Below are positions 1-8,335 of a stretch of DNA of 64,000 nt, piece after piece. A program made the translations under genes and the position numbers. The notes under the pieces are model-generated. The model made no database searches and was not told the DNA's origin. It saw only the letters and a list, made by a program, of their open reading frames with translations. The stretch is from Spirochaetota bacterium (GTDB taxonomy: Bacteria > Spirochaetota > UBA4802 > UBA5368). The stretch lies in the NCBI GenBank assembly GCA_004297825.1, contig SCSX01000033.1, positions 113,601 to 177,600 on the forward strand. The letters run 5' to 3'. Within the stretch, counting starts at the first letter, position 1. Each line of letters begins with the position of its first letter.

Positions 1-66
1 GGCAAAGGCCTCGGTATCGCCCGCGAGGACCCTGTCGAGCACCTGGATATCATGGGAATCTGACAT
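1..66 (-). CDS. RNA polymerase ECF-type sigma factor, N-terminus only
   Basis: Only the first 22 codons lie in the window; the gene runs off the left edge. Reading leftward from the ATG at 66-64 gives a start ending in DRVLAGDTEAFA. The pattern 'D...V..GD.EAF' is typical of the first helix of sigma-70 region 2 in extracytoplasmic-function sigma factors, which direct RNA polymerase to stress or envelope promoters. No clear Shine-Dalgarno sequence precedes the start. The gene follows tyrS on the same strand, separated by a probable terminator. Family assignment from so few residues is tentative. Confidence 0.55.
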   Translation of the reverse strand, partial: MSDSHDIQVLDRVLAGDTEAFA

Positions 67-85
67 AGGGATGAGTGGAGGGTTA

Positions 86-108
86 CAAAAAAAGGCTAGG
101 AGCCCTTT
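86..108 (-). terminator. Intrinsic terminator overlapping the tyrS stop codon
   Basis: On the minus strand the last tyrS codons form AAAGGGCT, loop CCT, then AGCC followed by seven T residues. The stem has one bulged G. The TAG stop (98-96) lies in the loop and descending arm, so the hairpin can form only when the terminating ribosome has left. Confidence 0.55.
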
Positions 109-1313
109 ACCCTCACGAACCTTCTTTTTCCGACTTTAACGATATATTCACCCGGCATGGCAAGCCCGTGCTCCTCGGAGGCCACCTTGTCCCCGTCCAC
201 GTACACGCCCCCGCCCTTGATGAGCCTGCGCGCCTCTCCGCTCGACTGGGCGAGCTTCGCGAGGACCAGCGCCTTCACGATCCAGATTTTTCCTTCCTTG
301 ATCTCGTCCGCGGGCACTACGAAATCCTCTATCTCATCGGGAAGGTCCTTTTTGACGAATATCTTGTTGAATTCGGCCTCCGCGCGATCGGCCGAGTCCC
401 GGTCGTAGTATTCGGCGCATATCTCCTTCGCGAGCCTGACCTTGGCGTCCCGGGGATGCATCGAGGCGTCCTTCACGGCCTTTTCCAGCGCCTCCACCTC
501 GGCCATGGGCACGTCGGTCACCAGCCGGAAGTAGGGGAACATGATGTCGTCCGATATCGACATGGCCTTGCCGAATATCTCCCGGGGCGATTCGTTGATG
601 CCGATATAATTGCCCAGGGATTTGCTCATCTTCTGCACGCCGTCGGTGCCCACGAGAAGGGGAACCGTCATGATCACCTGGGGCTCCTGCCCGTATTCCC
701 TCTGCAGATCGCGCCCCACGAGCAGGTTGAACTTCTGGTCCGTCCCCCCAAGCTCGATATCCGCCTTGAGCGCGACCGAATCGTATCCCTGAACCAGCGG
801 GTACATGAATTCGAGGATGGTGATGGGCACCCCGGCCTTGTGGCGGTTCGCGAAATCGTCGCGTTCGAGCATCCGGGCGACGTTATATTTGGCGGTAAGT
901 CCCAGCACGTCGGTGAAGGTCATGGGGGAGCACCACTCGGAATTGAAAACGACTTTCGTCTTCTCCCTGTCCAGTATCTTGTACACCTGGCGCTTGTAGG
1001 TCTCGGCGTTTTCCAGGACCTGTTCGCGGGTGAGGGGCTTGCGCGTCACCGAGCGGCCCGAGGGGTCGCCTATCATGCCGGTGAAGTCGCCTATGAGGAA
1101 GATCACCGTGTGGCCCATCTGCTGGAAGTGCCGCATCTTGCGCAATAGGACCGCGTGTCCCAGGTGGATGTCGGGCGCCGTGGGATCGAAGCCGGCCTTG
1201 ACGATGAGCGGCTTCTGCTCCCTCTCCGAGCGCTCAAGCTTTTTTTGGAACTCGTCCAGCGGGATGATTTCCTCCGCGCCGCGGACAAGGAGCTCGATAT
1301 CGTTCTTGATCAT
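96..1313 (-). CDS. tyrS: Tyrosyl-tRNA synthetase
   Basis: Cytoplasmic class I aminoacyl-tRNA synthetase that charges tRNA-Tyr. The Rossmann catalytic domain carries the HIGH-type signature HLGH (in [10 protein letters not shown]) and the KMSKS loop ([13 protein letters not shown]). A C-terminal S4-like RNA-binding domain follows ([18 protein letters not shown]). The length of 405 residues fits bacterial TyrRS. An upstream in-frame start would add 15 residues that do not resemble the family, so the ATG at 1313 (MIKNDIELL) is chosen, although it has no strong ribosome binding site. It ends in a terminator-like hairpin. The cognate tRNA-Tyr gene lies at 14252. Confidence 0.95.
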   Translation of the reverse strand: MIKNDIELLVRGAEEIIPLDEFQKKLERSEREQKPLIVKAGFDPTAPDIHLGHAVLLRKMRHFQQMGHTVIFLIGDFTGMIGDPSGRSVTRKPLTREQVLENAETYKRQVYKILDREKTKVVFNSEWCSPMTFTDVLGLTAKYNVARMLERDDFANRHKAGVPITILEFMYPLVQGYDSVALKADIELGGTDQKFNLLVGRDLQREYGQEPQVIMTVPLLVGTDGVQKMSKSLGNYIGINESPREIFGKAMSISDDIMFPYFRLVTDVPMAEVEALEKAVKDASMHPRDAKVRLAKEICAEYYDRDSADRAEAEFNKIFVKKDLPDEIEDFVVPADEIKEGKIWIVKALVLAKLAQSSGEARRLIKGGGVYVDGDKVASEEHGLAMPGEYIVKVGKRRFVRVKGS

Positions 1314-1419
1314 GACGCACACCCGGGAATTGGAATCTCGGCGAAGGCCCGCCGGCAAACGATTTATGAAAACACCCGCATTCGCGGCGCTGTCAACGGA
1401 TATTTAGGGGGTCAATAAA

Positions 1420-1923
1420 TTATTTGGGGGGCGCATCGGCGCCGTCAAGGCTCACGAGCGCTATCGCATGCGCGGTGATTCCCTCGCCCCTTCCCGTGAA
1501 CCCGAGACCCTCGGTGGTCTTGCCCTTGATCCCGATCGCCGATACCGCCAGTCCTCCCAGCGATCTCGAGAGCGCGTCCTTCATGCGCTCCCGGTGGGGG
1601 GCGATTTTAGGCGACTCGCATACGACGACGGAATCGATATTGAGGATGCGCACCCCGGCGGCGGTAAGCGCATCGGACACCCGCTCGAGGAGAACGGTGC
1701 TGCGGATGTTTTTGAATTCGGCGGACGAGTCGGGAAACAGATGCCCGATATCGCCCAGTCCCGCGGCGCCCAGGAGGGCGTCTATGATCGCATGTATGAG
1801 TACGTCGGCGTCGGAATGCCCGGCGAGGCCCCGGGGGAAGTCGATGAGTGTCCCGCCCAGGTAGAGCGGGCGGTTATCGGCGAACGCGTGCGCATCATAG
1901 CCGATCCCCACCCGGATGTTCAT
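1420..1923 (-). CDS. ispF: 2-C-methyl-D-erythritol 2,4-cyclodiphosphate synthase
   Basis: Fifth enzyme of the MEP isoprenoid pathway; it cyclises CDP-methylerythritol 2-phosphate to MEcPP with release of CMP. The N-terminal metal site motif GIGYDAHAF and the following GHSDADVLIHAIIDALLGA, DIGHLFPD and the C-terminal KGKTTEGLGFTGRGEGI are all present. The 167-residue length is normal for the homotrimeric enzyme. It is a stand-alone gene, not fused to IspD, lying between a STAS gene (10 bases upstream) and tyrS, probably in one transcript. No ispD is seen nearby. Confidence 0.96.
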   Translation of the reverse strand: MNIRVGIGYDAHAFADNRPLYLGGTLIDFPRGLAGHSDADVLIHAIIDALLGAAGLGDIGHLFPDSSAEFKNIRSTVLLERVSDALTAAGVRILNIDSVVVCESPKIAPHRERMKDALSRSLGGLAVSAIGIKGKTTEGLGFTGRGEGITAHAIALVSLDGADAPPK

Positions 1924-1932
1924 GACGGCGGA

Positions 1933-2232
1933 TTAGAACTCGAACATGTCGGAGAGGGAGGAGAGCTTGAGTACGTTCATGACCTTGGAGCTCATCTTGC
2001 GGATTTTGAGCGTCTTGCCTTTTTTCTTCTGCAGCTTCAATAAGCTTACCAGCACGCCTATGCCCGAGGAGTCGATATATTCGACGTTCGAAAGATCGAG
2101 CTCGATATCCTTGTCGACCGTTTGCCCGATATTGAGAAGCTTCTCCTTGAATTCCTTGATCGTCATCATCTCGATATCGCCGTTTACTACGACGTTGACC
2201 TGTCCGTCCTGGTCTTTAATCTCAATATTCAT
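1933..2232 (-). CDS. STAS-domain anti-anti-sigma factor
   Basis: A 99-residue single STAS domain. The phosphorylatable serine lies in the conserved strand-turn NVEYIDSSGIGVLVSLL. Proteins of this type (SpoIIAA/RsbV family) bind an anti-sigma kinase when dephosphorylated and are reactivated by a SpoIIE/RsbU phosphatase. A phosphatase of that class is encoded at 57392 in this window, but there is no direct evidence that the two are partners, and no RsbW-type kinase is visible. A ribosome binding site (ACAGGA) lies just before the start. The 148-base upstream region is AT-rich and may hold its promoter. Confidence 0.9.
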   Translation of the reverse strand: MNIEIKDQDGQVNVVVNGDIEMMTIKEFKEKLLNIGQTVDKDIELDLSNVEYIDSSGIGVLVSLLKLQKKKGKTLKIRKMSSKVMNVLKLSSLSDMFEF

Positions 2233-2380
2233 ATCCTGTCCCCGATCGATCCCCGTGAGCTGTTTGATGCCACGCTCTATAATCCTTGATCATTGTGATA
2301 CCATAATAACGCTACAATCAAGTATTTTTTTCAAGGCCCGGATGCAGGGGCCGGTTCGGATTTGTACCGGGACGGAACCC

Positions 2381-4462
2381 TCAGGGCCGCGCCCGCGCGT
2401 CAAAATCCACGATGAGCATGCGCGGGTTGGACCGGCCCCCGTATTCATTGAGTTCCAGGCGATACACCAGGTCTATCGGGCCCCCGGCCGCCTCCTTCAT
2501 CCGTTCCGCCATCCCCCACCCGACCGCTTCGATTCCCGGATTGTGCGGGAACAGGAATTTCCCGTGCGTCCCCTTCCCGCCAAAGGAGCGGAAATCGACC
2601 TCGACATTCCTGGTGAGGAAAAGCGGCTCCTCGCTCATGTGGCCGTAAGGCTCGAAAAGCGCGAGATCGCGCACGAGCTTCGCGGTGACCGCGTCCAGGG
2701 ACAGCTCCGCGTCGATATGCAGCCCCCGAAGCGCCTCGGATTCCCTGAAGCCCCCGAGGCTCCGTGCGATCCGGTCGCGAATCTCGGGCAGCGAATCGGG
2801 CCTCGCCGAAAACCCGAACGCCTGCGCGTGCCCCCCCAGGCGCTCGAAGAGCGCGCCGTGGGGCTCCACCCGCTCGAAAAAGTTGAAGCTGCCGTTCACG
2901 CGCCCCGATCCCTTCACGAGCCCGTTCCTGACCCTGCCGGATATCGTGATCACCGCCTTGCCGAACGCGTCCGCGAGGCGGCTCGCCACGAGACCGCACA
3001 TTCCGTCGGGGATCTCCCCTTCGTCGACGAAGATGAGGGATTCCCCCGCCAGGAATTTCCCCTGCTCCACCCGCGCGCGGAAGTCGTCGCACAGTCCCGT
3101 GAGAAGCACGCGCCGCTCCTCGTTCAGCTTCATGATGTCGGCAATCACCGCGGCGAGCCTGGCCTCGTCCGTCTCGAGGAAAAAATCGGCGGTGAGCCTT
3201 CCCTGCCCGAATCTCCCGGGCGTATTGAGCAGCGGGGCTATGTTCCACGCCACGTGTTTCGCCCTGAGGGGCTGCGGCGCCTTCTTTCCCGTGTCCCGGG
3301 AACCGGGCGGCCATGACATGTTCTTGAGCACCTGGAGTCCCCGGTGCGTCGTGGTGGAAAAGGCCTCCAGTCCCGCGCTCACCAGGGTGCGGTTTTCCCC
3401 GCGCAGCGGGACGATGTCCGCTATGGTCCCCAGCGCCACGAGGTCGGTCACCGACTCAAGGAACGCGGCAAGCTTCGAGGACGAGGCGTACTCGTGGGCG
3501 TTATAGAGCGCCAGGGCGTGCGCGAGCGGGGAATCGCAGATATCCATGGACCCCCGGCCCGCACCGGGCGCTGCGTCGCGAGACCCGCGCTCGGTTTCGA
3601 TGAGATCGCGCACCACCGTCCCGGGGAAGAGCCCCCGGATGCGCTCCACCTCCTCCGGCGAACCGAACACGAACGCCTCGTCGAACGGCGGCAAACCCGC
3701 GGCGGCCATTTCACCGGGGGTCGCATGGAAGCGCGTCTCCTCCGCGATACGGTTCCTTACCATGGTCGAATATACGCCCGGGCCTTCCGCGGCGCACACA
3801 AGGTAGGTCCGATTATGCCTCTGTAGGTAGCTCGCGAGCACCGCGTGGCAGAGCCTGAACGCAACCCCGACCCCGGCGAGCTCCTTGAAGGGGTAAGGAC
3901 ACCCCTTCTGCTTCGGGTTCACGATTATGGCGTCCGGGAGCTCCCCGCCCTGCTCGTGGTGATCGCACACGATGACGTCCATGCCACTGGATTTCGCATA
4001 ACGTATCTCTTCGATGTCGCGTATCCCCGAATCCAGGGTCACGAGAAGCGTGACGCCCTCCGCGGCGAGCCCGTCGGCCACCTCCCTCGTGAGACCGTAG
4101 TCGTCGTCCCCGGCGGGATAGCGCCGCGGCGGCGGCATCACGCGATGCCCGATCTTTTCCAGCAGGCGTATCAGTATCGCGAGCGAGGTGAGGCCGTCTA
4201 TGTCCGAGTCGGCAAAAATGCCGATCGTCTCCGCCGATTCGACGGCACGCCGGATGCGCGCGACAGCCTCGTACATTCCCTTCATTCTAAACGGGCTTTC
4301 AAGGGAGCTTATGCGGGGATTCAGGTATTCGTGCGCCTCGTGGATGCTCGTGACGCCGCGCGCCGCGAGCAGTCCCGCCATGGTCTCGTCGATCGAGAAA
4401 AACTCCGAAAACGAGCGGACAAGCTCCGGGTCCGGGTCCGTGTAGCGCCAGTGGTCTTTCAT
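2381..4462 (-). CDS. recJ: Single-stranded-DNA-specific exonuclease RecJ with internal insertion
   Basis: A DHH-family 5'-3' exonuclease of recombination and repair. Motif I is seen as DSDIDGLTS (residues 85-93), motif II as LVTLDSGI (140-147) and motif III as CDHH (166-169); DHHA1-type and OB regions follow (GGHAQAFGFS near 540). At 693 residues it is over 100 longer than common RecJ. The excess lies at about residues 212-335, between GVGVAFRLCHAVL and DLVALGTIADIVPL, which normally sit close together. The insert is well-behaved coding sequence of unknown function. The gene starts 13 bases after the RNase HI stop. Confidence 0.9.
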   Translation of the reverse strand: MKDHWRYTDPDPELVRSFSEFFSIDETMAGLLAARGVTSIHEAHEYLNPRISSLESPFRMKGMYEAVARIRRAVESAETIGIFADSDIDGLTSLAILIRLLEKIGHRVMPPPRRYPAGDDDYGLTREVADGLAAEGVTLLVTLDSGIRDIEEIRYAKSSGMDVIVCDHHEQGGELPDAIIVNPKQKGCPYPFKELAGVGVAFRLCHAVLASYLQRHNRTYLVCAAEGPGVYSTMVRNRIAEETRFHATPGEMAAAGLPPFDEAFVFGSPEEVERIRGLFPGTVVRDLIETERGSRDAAPGAGRGSMDICDSPLAHALALYNAHEYASSSKLAAFLESVTDLVALGTIADIVPLRGENRTLVSAGLEAFSTTTHRGLQVLKNMSWPPGSRDTGKKAPQPLRAKHVAWNIAPLLNTPGRFGQGRLTADFFLETDEARLAAVIADIMKLNEERRVLLTGLCDDFRARVEQGKFLAGESLIFVDEGEIPDGMCGLVASRLADAFGKAVITISGRVRNGLVKGSGRVNGSFNFFERVEPHGALFERLGGHAQAFGFSARPDSLPEIRDRIARSLGGFRESEALRGLHIDAELSLDAVTAKLVRDLALFEPYGHMSEEPLFLTRNVEVDFRSFGGKGTHGKFLFPHNPGIEAVGWGMAERMKEAAGGPIDLVYRLELNEYGGRSNPRMLIVDFDARARP

Positions 4463-4475
4463 CGCGAAGGGGGGA

Positions 4476-5180
4476 TCAGCGCCGCTCGGCGCCGCCGGAC
4501 GAGGCGGCCTTTTTCGCCAGGAAATCGGCCTTGTCGTTATAGTTGCGGGTAACGTGTTCGATCTTGCAGTTCCCGATCAGTTTTTTGAGCCGTACCGCCT
4601 CCTCGTAAAGGGGCCGGATATTCTCGTTGTTTACCTTGTACTCGCCCTTGATCTGTTTCACGACCAGCTCGGAATCGGTGCGGATTCTCAGGGCGCGCGC
4701 CTTGTAGTACAGGCCGATCTTCATCGCCCGGATTATGGCGGAGTACTCGGCGAAATTGTTGGTGTTTTCGCCGATATAGGCGGAAACCTTGCCCACCTGG
4801 CGGTCGTCGCCGTCGCAGATGACGATCCCGATCCCCGAGGGGCCCGGGTTCCCGCGGGACGCGCCGTCCGCGTTTATGACGAGCTGCGACTCGAACGGCA
4901 CCGCCGAGAGCTCGGCGCCCTCGAAGATATCCCTGAGCAGCGCGTTCTCTTCCTCTTCCGCGCCGGGTAGCTCAGCCGGTGCATCCGCGTCGATATGCGG
5001 GCGTTTCTTGAATATCACCTTTTTGCGCACGCGCGCCTTGTCGTGCATGTCCAGGAGCGCGCGCGCGTCTTCGATGATCCTCACCACATCGTCGTTATCA
5101 ACGTTCGCGATTTCGGCGATCTTCTGGGTCGTCTTGCCCTCCGCGAGGAGCTGCAGGACCTTGTCTATACTTAACAGCAT
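4476..5180 (-). CDS. Ribonuclease HI-like protein with N-terminal helical extension
   Basis: Cleaves RNA in RNA-DNA hybrids, if active. The C-terminal RNase H fold has all four carboxylates: D in INADGASRGNPG, E in NNFAEYSAI, D in IRTDSELVV and D in NYNDKADFLA. About 95 N-terminal residues form an extra region that begins with a helix-turn-helix-like stretch (LLAEGKTTQKIAEIANV) and continues into a basic, then acidic linker. The ATG at 5180 is preferred over an upstream start because TAGGAAA lies 7 bases before it and it falls after the preceding stop. It follows the zinc-ribbon gene directly, a pairing also known in actinobacteria. Confidence 0.88.
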   Translation of the reverse strand: MLLSIDKVLQLLAEGKTTQKIAEIANVDNDDVVRIIEDARALLDMHDKARVRKKVIFKKRPHIDADAPAELPGAEEEENALLRDIFEGAELSAVPFESQLVINADGASRGNPGPSGIGIVICDGDDRQVGKVSAYIGENTNNFAEYSAIIRAMKIGLYYKARALRIRTDSELVVKQIKGEYKVNNENIRPLYEEAVRLKKLIGNCKIEHVTRNYNDKADFLAKKAASSGGAERR

Positions 5181-5191
5181 ATCCGTGTTTC

Positions 5192-5890
5192 CTACCTGTA
5201 GATGAATCTTCCGCAATTCGTGCAGTTCACGATGCGGTCTTCCCTGGAGGCGTCCTGCGCCACGTGCGCGGGTATCTGCATGCGGCAGCCCCCGCAGGTC
5301 TCCCCCTCCACCCGCGCGACGGCGATGCCGTTAGGTGAAAGGGTAAGCTTCTGGAACTTCGCGCGGAACGCCGCGCCCAGCGTGGGCAGAAGCGCGTCGA
5401 ATTTCCCCTGGTTCTCCGCGATCGTCTTCTCGAACCGCGCGGCGCGCTCCCCGAGCATGGCGATGTCCTTGCCCGACTGGGCGGAAAGTTCCTCGAGATC
5501 CCGGGCCGCGGTCACGCGCGCGGCGTTCCTCCCGTCCAGCGTATCCATGAGCCGGATCAAATCCTCTTCCAGCGCGCCCCGCTCCGCGTTGATCGCGGCG
5601 ACCTCGTGCCCCAGCGCCTCCAGCTCTCTCTCCGTCTTGAGCATGTCCCTTCGCTGGGCGAGTTTTTTCGCCTTGCCGTCCCGGTCCGCGAGATCGAGCT
5701 CCTTGCGGCCAATCTCGGTTTTCAACGCCTTGATCTCTTCATCGAGCGCGGCCAGCCCCGCCGTTCCGTCGTCCATGCGCGCGCGCCAGTGACGGATCGA
5801 CTTCGCGCACTTTTCCATTTCCTCGCGCCCCCGGAGCACCGAGTCCCAGTATCGCTGGAGTTCTGTCATTATCGAGATATCGCTGTTCAT
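5192..5890 (-). CDS. Coiled-coil protein with C4 zinc ribbon (DUF164 type)
   Basis: A 232-residue protein. Residues 1 to about 165 are rich in Glu, Lys, Ala and Leu and should form a long antiparallel coiled coil. A C-terminal zinc ribbon follows, with CGGC and CTNC pairs and the end GRFIYR. This architecture is that of the widespread DUF164/zf-RING_7 family, whose role is still poorly defined, possibly in RNA or protein recognition. It is upstream of the RNase HI gene with an 11-base gap, suggesting co-expression. The start at 5890 is in frame with MNSDISIMTELQ; the internal Met eight residues on is an alternative. Confidence 0.85.
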   Translation of the reverse strand: MNSDISIMTELQRYWDSVLRGREEMEKCAKSIRHWRARMDDGTAGLAALDEEIKALKTEIGRKELDLADRDGKAKKLAQRRDMLKTERELEALGHEVAAINAERGALEEDLIRLMDTLDGRNAARVTAARDLEELSAQSGKDIAMLGERAARFEKTIAENQGKFDALLPTLGAAFRAKFQKLTLSPNGIAVARVEGETCGGCRMQIPAHVAQDASREDRIVNCTNCGRFIYR

Positions 5891-6007
5891 AAGAGGGACC
5901 CGAACGCGCGGTCATGCGTTCGTGCAACCTATATGGCCTCAAAGCGCGCGTTTTTGTCAAGCAGTCTTGAAGGATGGCCGAAAAAATGTGTCGCGGGAAG
6001 GGGTTTA

Positions 6008-7033
6008 TCAAAGAATGAGCATCGCGTCACCGTAGGAAAAAAACCGGTAGCGCATCCGGACGGCCTCCCCGTATGCCGCCCGCACCGTGTCGTATCCCGC
6101 GAACGATGACACGAGCATGAGGAGCGTGGAGCCCGGCGTGTGAAAGTTCGTGATAAGCCCGTCCGCGGAGAGCGCGCGCCGGGGCGGGTAGATGAAAATA
6201 TCTGTCTCCCCCTCCCCCGCCTCGTTCATGCCGTCCCGCAGGCTCGCCTCGAGCACCCGGAGTGAGGTGGTCCCCACCGCGATCACCCGCCTCTTATCCC
6301 TTCGCGCGGCGTTGATCCTGCCGGCCGATTCCGCGGATAGCGCATACCGCTCGCGGTGCATTTTATGCTGTGACAGGTCCTCCGTGCGCACGGGCTGGAA
6401 TGTCCCCCATGAAACGTGCAGCGTGAGGAACACCGTTTCCACGCCGGATGCGCGTAGCGATTCCAGCATCCCGGTCGTAAAATGCAGGCCAGCCGTTGGG
6501 GCGGCCACGGCGCCCGTCGCGCGCGCATACACCGTCTGGTAGCGATCGCGGTCTTCGCTCCGCCACGGGCGCCTTATATACGGCGGAAGGGGTATGGCGC
6601 CGATGCGCTCGAGCAGCGCGTCGTCGAACTCCCGGCTTGTCTCAACCTCGATGTACTCGCCGGCCCTCCCGCGCACGGTAACCGTGACGCCCGGGTCTCC
6701 CTCGCACACCAGCGTCTCCCCCGGCTTCAGGCGCTTCGTCCTGTTCGCGAGCGCGTGCCAGCGAAGCGAATCCAGGCGCGACGCGAGAATGATTTCCACC
6801 CGGGCGCCGGTGGCGCGCCTGAAAAAAAGCCGCGCGGGTATCACGCGCGCGTCGTTGAACACGAGCACGTCCCCGGGGCGCAGATACGACCCCAGTTCGT
6901 GGAAACCCGCGTGCTCGAACGCCGGTGGCTCCCGTCGGAGGACGAAAAGGCGCGACTGCTCGCGGGCTTCGGCGGGATGCTGCGCGACAAGCTCGTCGGG
7001 AAGGTCGAATTGAAAATCGCTCAGGGTATACAT
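6008..7033 (-). CDS. queA: S-adenosylmethionine:tRNA ribosyltransferase-isomerase
   Basis: Transfers and isomerises the ribosyl group of SAM to preQ1 at tRNA position 34, giving epoxyqueuosine. Family blocks seen are FDLPDELVAQHPAEAREQSR, VFNDARVIPARL, PLPPYIRR, YQTVYA, AAPTAGLHFT, HVSWGTFQPV, VGTTSLRVLE and the C-terminal TNFHTPGSTLLMLVSSFAG. The start MYTLSDFQFDLP at 7033 (GGAAAA upstream) matches the usual family N-terminus; an in-frame ATG at 7048 would add five residues. It stands alone with no other queuosine gene in view. Confidence 0.96.
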   Translation of the reverse strand: MYTLSDFQFDLPDELVAQHPAEAREQSRLFVLRREPPAFEHAGFHELGSYLRPGDVLVFNDARVIPARLFFRRATGARVEIILASRLDSLRWHALANRTKRLKPGETLVCEGDPGVTVTVRGRAGEYIEVETSREFDDALLERIGAIPLPPYIRRPWRSEDRDRYQTVYARATGAVAAPTAGLHFTTGMLESLRASGVETVFLTLHVSWGTFQPVRTEDLSQHKMHRERYALSAESAGRINAARRDKRRVIAVGTTSLRVLEASLRDGMNEAGEGETDIFIYPPRRALSADGLITNFHTPGSTLLMLVSSFAGYDTVRAAYGEAVRMRYRFFSYGDAMLIL

Positions 7034-7087
7034 GGATTTTTCCGGCATGTGCTGCTCGAATGGACAGGTGATGCGGGACAGATAAGA

Positions 7088-8335
7088 CTATGCGTCGGGT
7101 TCGGTCAAGGAAATATTCGCGCCGGCCCCGGTTTCGCGCCTGGGGCGCGTTCCCTGCGCCGCGCTGCCGCCGATATTTATTATCTGGATACCGCGGTAGT
7201 AGTACTTTAATATTTCCCTGTACCCGGCCCCTTTTTCCGCCATTCCCAGGGCGCCCCACTGGCACATGCCCACGCCGTGTCCCCAGCCGTGCCCGTGCAG
7301 CGCAAGGCCGTCCCGCGTCTTCACCGCGTCGAACCAGGTGCTCTTGATCTTTTTACCCGGGAAGAGCAGCCTGAACTCGTTGCCCGTGACGACCAGGCGC
7401 CCGTTCTTGTGGCTCACCGTCACCGATACGACCCGACCCGCGGACTTCCGGAAGCTCAATCCCGTTATCGTCCCGATACCCTTGTACTTTTTTTCCAGGT
7501 AATGGCGCATCTCGTACAGCGTGAGGGACTCGTCCCACGAGAAGTGCGGCGAATTTTTACAGAACTCGCATTTCACGCCGGCGATATACGCCTTGTCCCC
7601 GCCTTCCCACACGAGCTTGTCGTCCGCCGTGGCGCCGCCGCAGGTCGAGTGAAAAAAAGCGAGTATGGGCTTGTTGTCGAACGCCGCGATTTCCCCGGAT
7701 GTCGCCGTGACCGCATGGGTCGTGCGCTCGTTCTCGGCCGAATATCCGCCGTAAACCTGGAAGTGTACAGTCGCGTCCATGTCGAAAATGGCGTCCTTCT
7801 TTTCAAGCATGTGGAAATACGCATAGGTCCGCGCGGCTACCGCCTGCGCCTTTATGGCCTCGTCGCTCCAGGCGGGGGACACCTCTTTGGGAACGACGCC
7901 GCTCAGGTATTCGTCCATGGTCACGACGTTGACCGCGTAGATGCGTCCCAGCACGTTGTGAAGCTCGATCATGCCGCGGTAACAGGTTCCATTCAGGCAC
8001 ACCGGCGAGCCCCAGGATTCCACGACGACGGGGGTGATCACCTTTTCCGGGTAGAAATACACCTGCGTTCCCTGCCCGTCATAACTGACCTTGCGGGTCT
8101 TCAGGTCGCTGATGCGCATCCTGGCCTGCGCCGATACAAGCACCCTCTCGGTGGAATTCGCGACGAGCACGCGCACGTAATTCTTGTCGGCGCCCACGGC
8201 CATACTCTGCTTCAGCAGAAATGCGCGCGAAGGCGTGCACGCCGACAGCATGAACAGCGCCGCCGCGCACAGCGCCCCGGCCTTGCCGAAACGGGAGATG
8301 GTTCTTCGCGCGGAGGGTGGCATCGGCGACATCAT
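7088..8335 (-). CDS. SpoIID/LytB-domain lipoprotein
   Basis: SpoIID-type proteins are lytic transglycosylases or amidase enhancers that act on peptidoglycan. A basic N-terminus, hydrophobic stretch and lipobox LSAC indicate an exported lipoprotein. The SpoIID signatures are present: EYLSGVVPKEVSPAW, AIKAQAVAARTYA, STCGG, the paired cysteines CEFC, and the C-terminal GHGWGHGVGMCQWGA. The ATG at 8335 overlaps the TGA of the xerC-like gene in ATGATGA fashion, implying translational coupling; ATG codons at 8332 and 8323 are alternatives. A non-sporulating spirochaete would use such a protein in wall remodelling. Confidence 0.88.
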   Translation of the reverse strand: MMSPMPPSARRTISRFGKAGALCAAALFMLSACTPSRAFLLKQSMAVGADKNYVRVLVANSTERVLVSAQARMRISDLKTRKVSYDGQGTQVYFYPEKVITPVVVESWGSPVCLNGTCYRGMIELHNVLGRIYAVNVVTMDEYLSGVVPKEVSPAWSDEAIKAQAVAARTYAYFHMLEKKDAIFDMDATVHFQVYGGYSAENERTTHAVTATSGEIAAFDNKPILAFFHSTCGGATADDKLVWEGGDKAYIAGVKCEFCKNSPHFSWDESLTLYEMRHYLEKKYKGIGTITGLSFRKSAGRVVSVTVSHKNGRLVVTGNEFRLLFPGKKIKSTWFDAVKTRDGLALHGHGWGHGVGMCQWGALGMAEKGAGYREILKYYYRGIQIINIGGSAAQGTRPRRETGAGANISLTEPDA

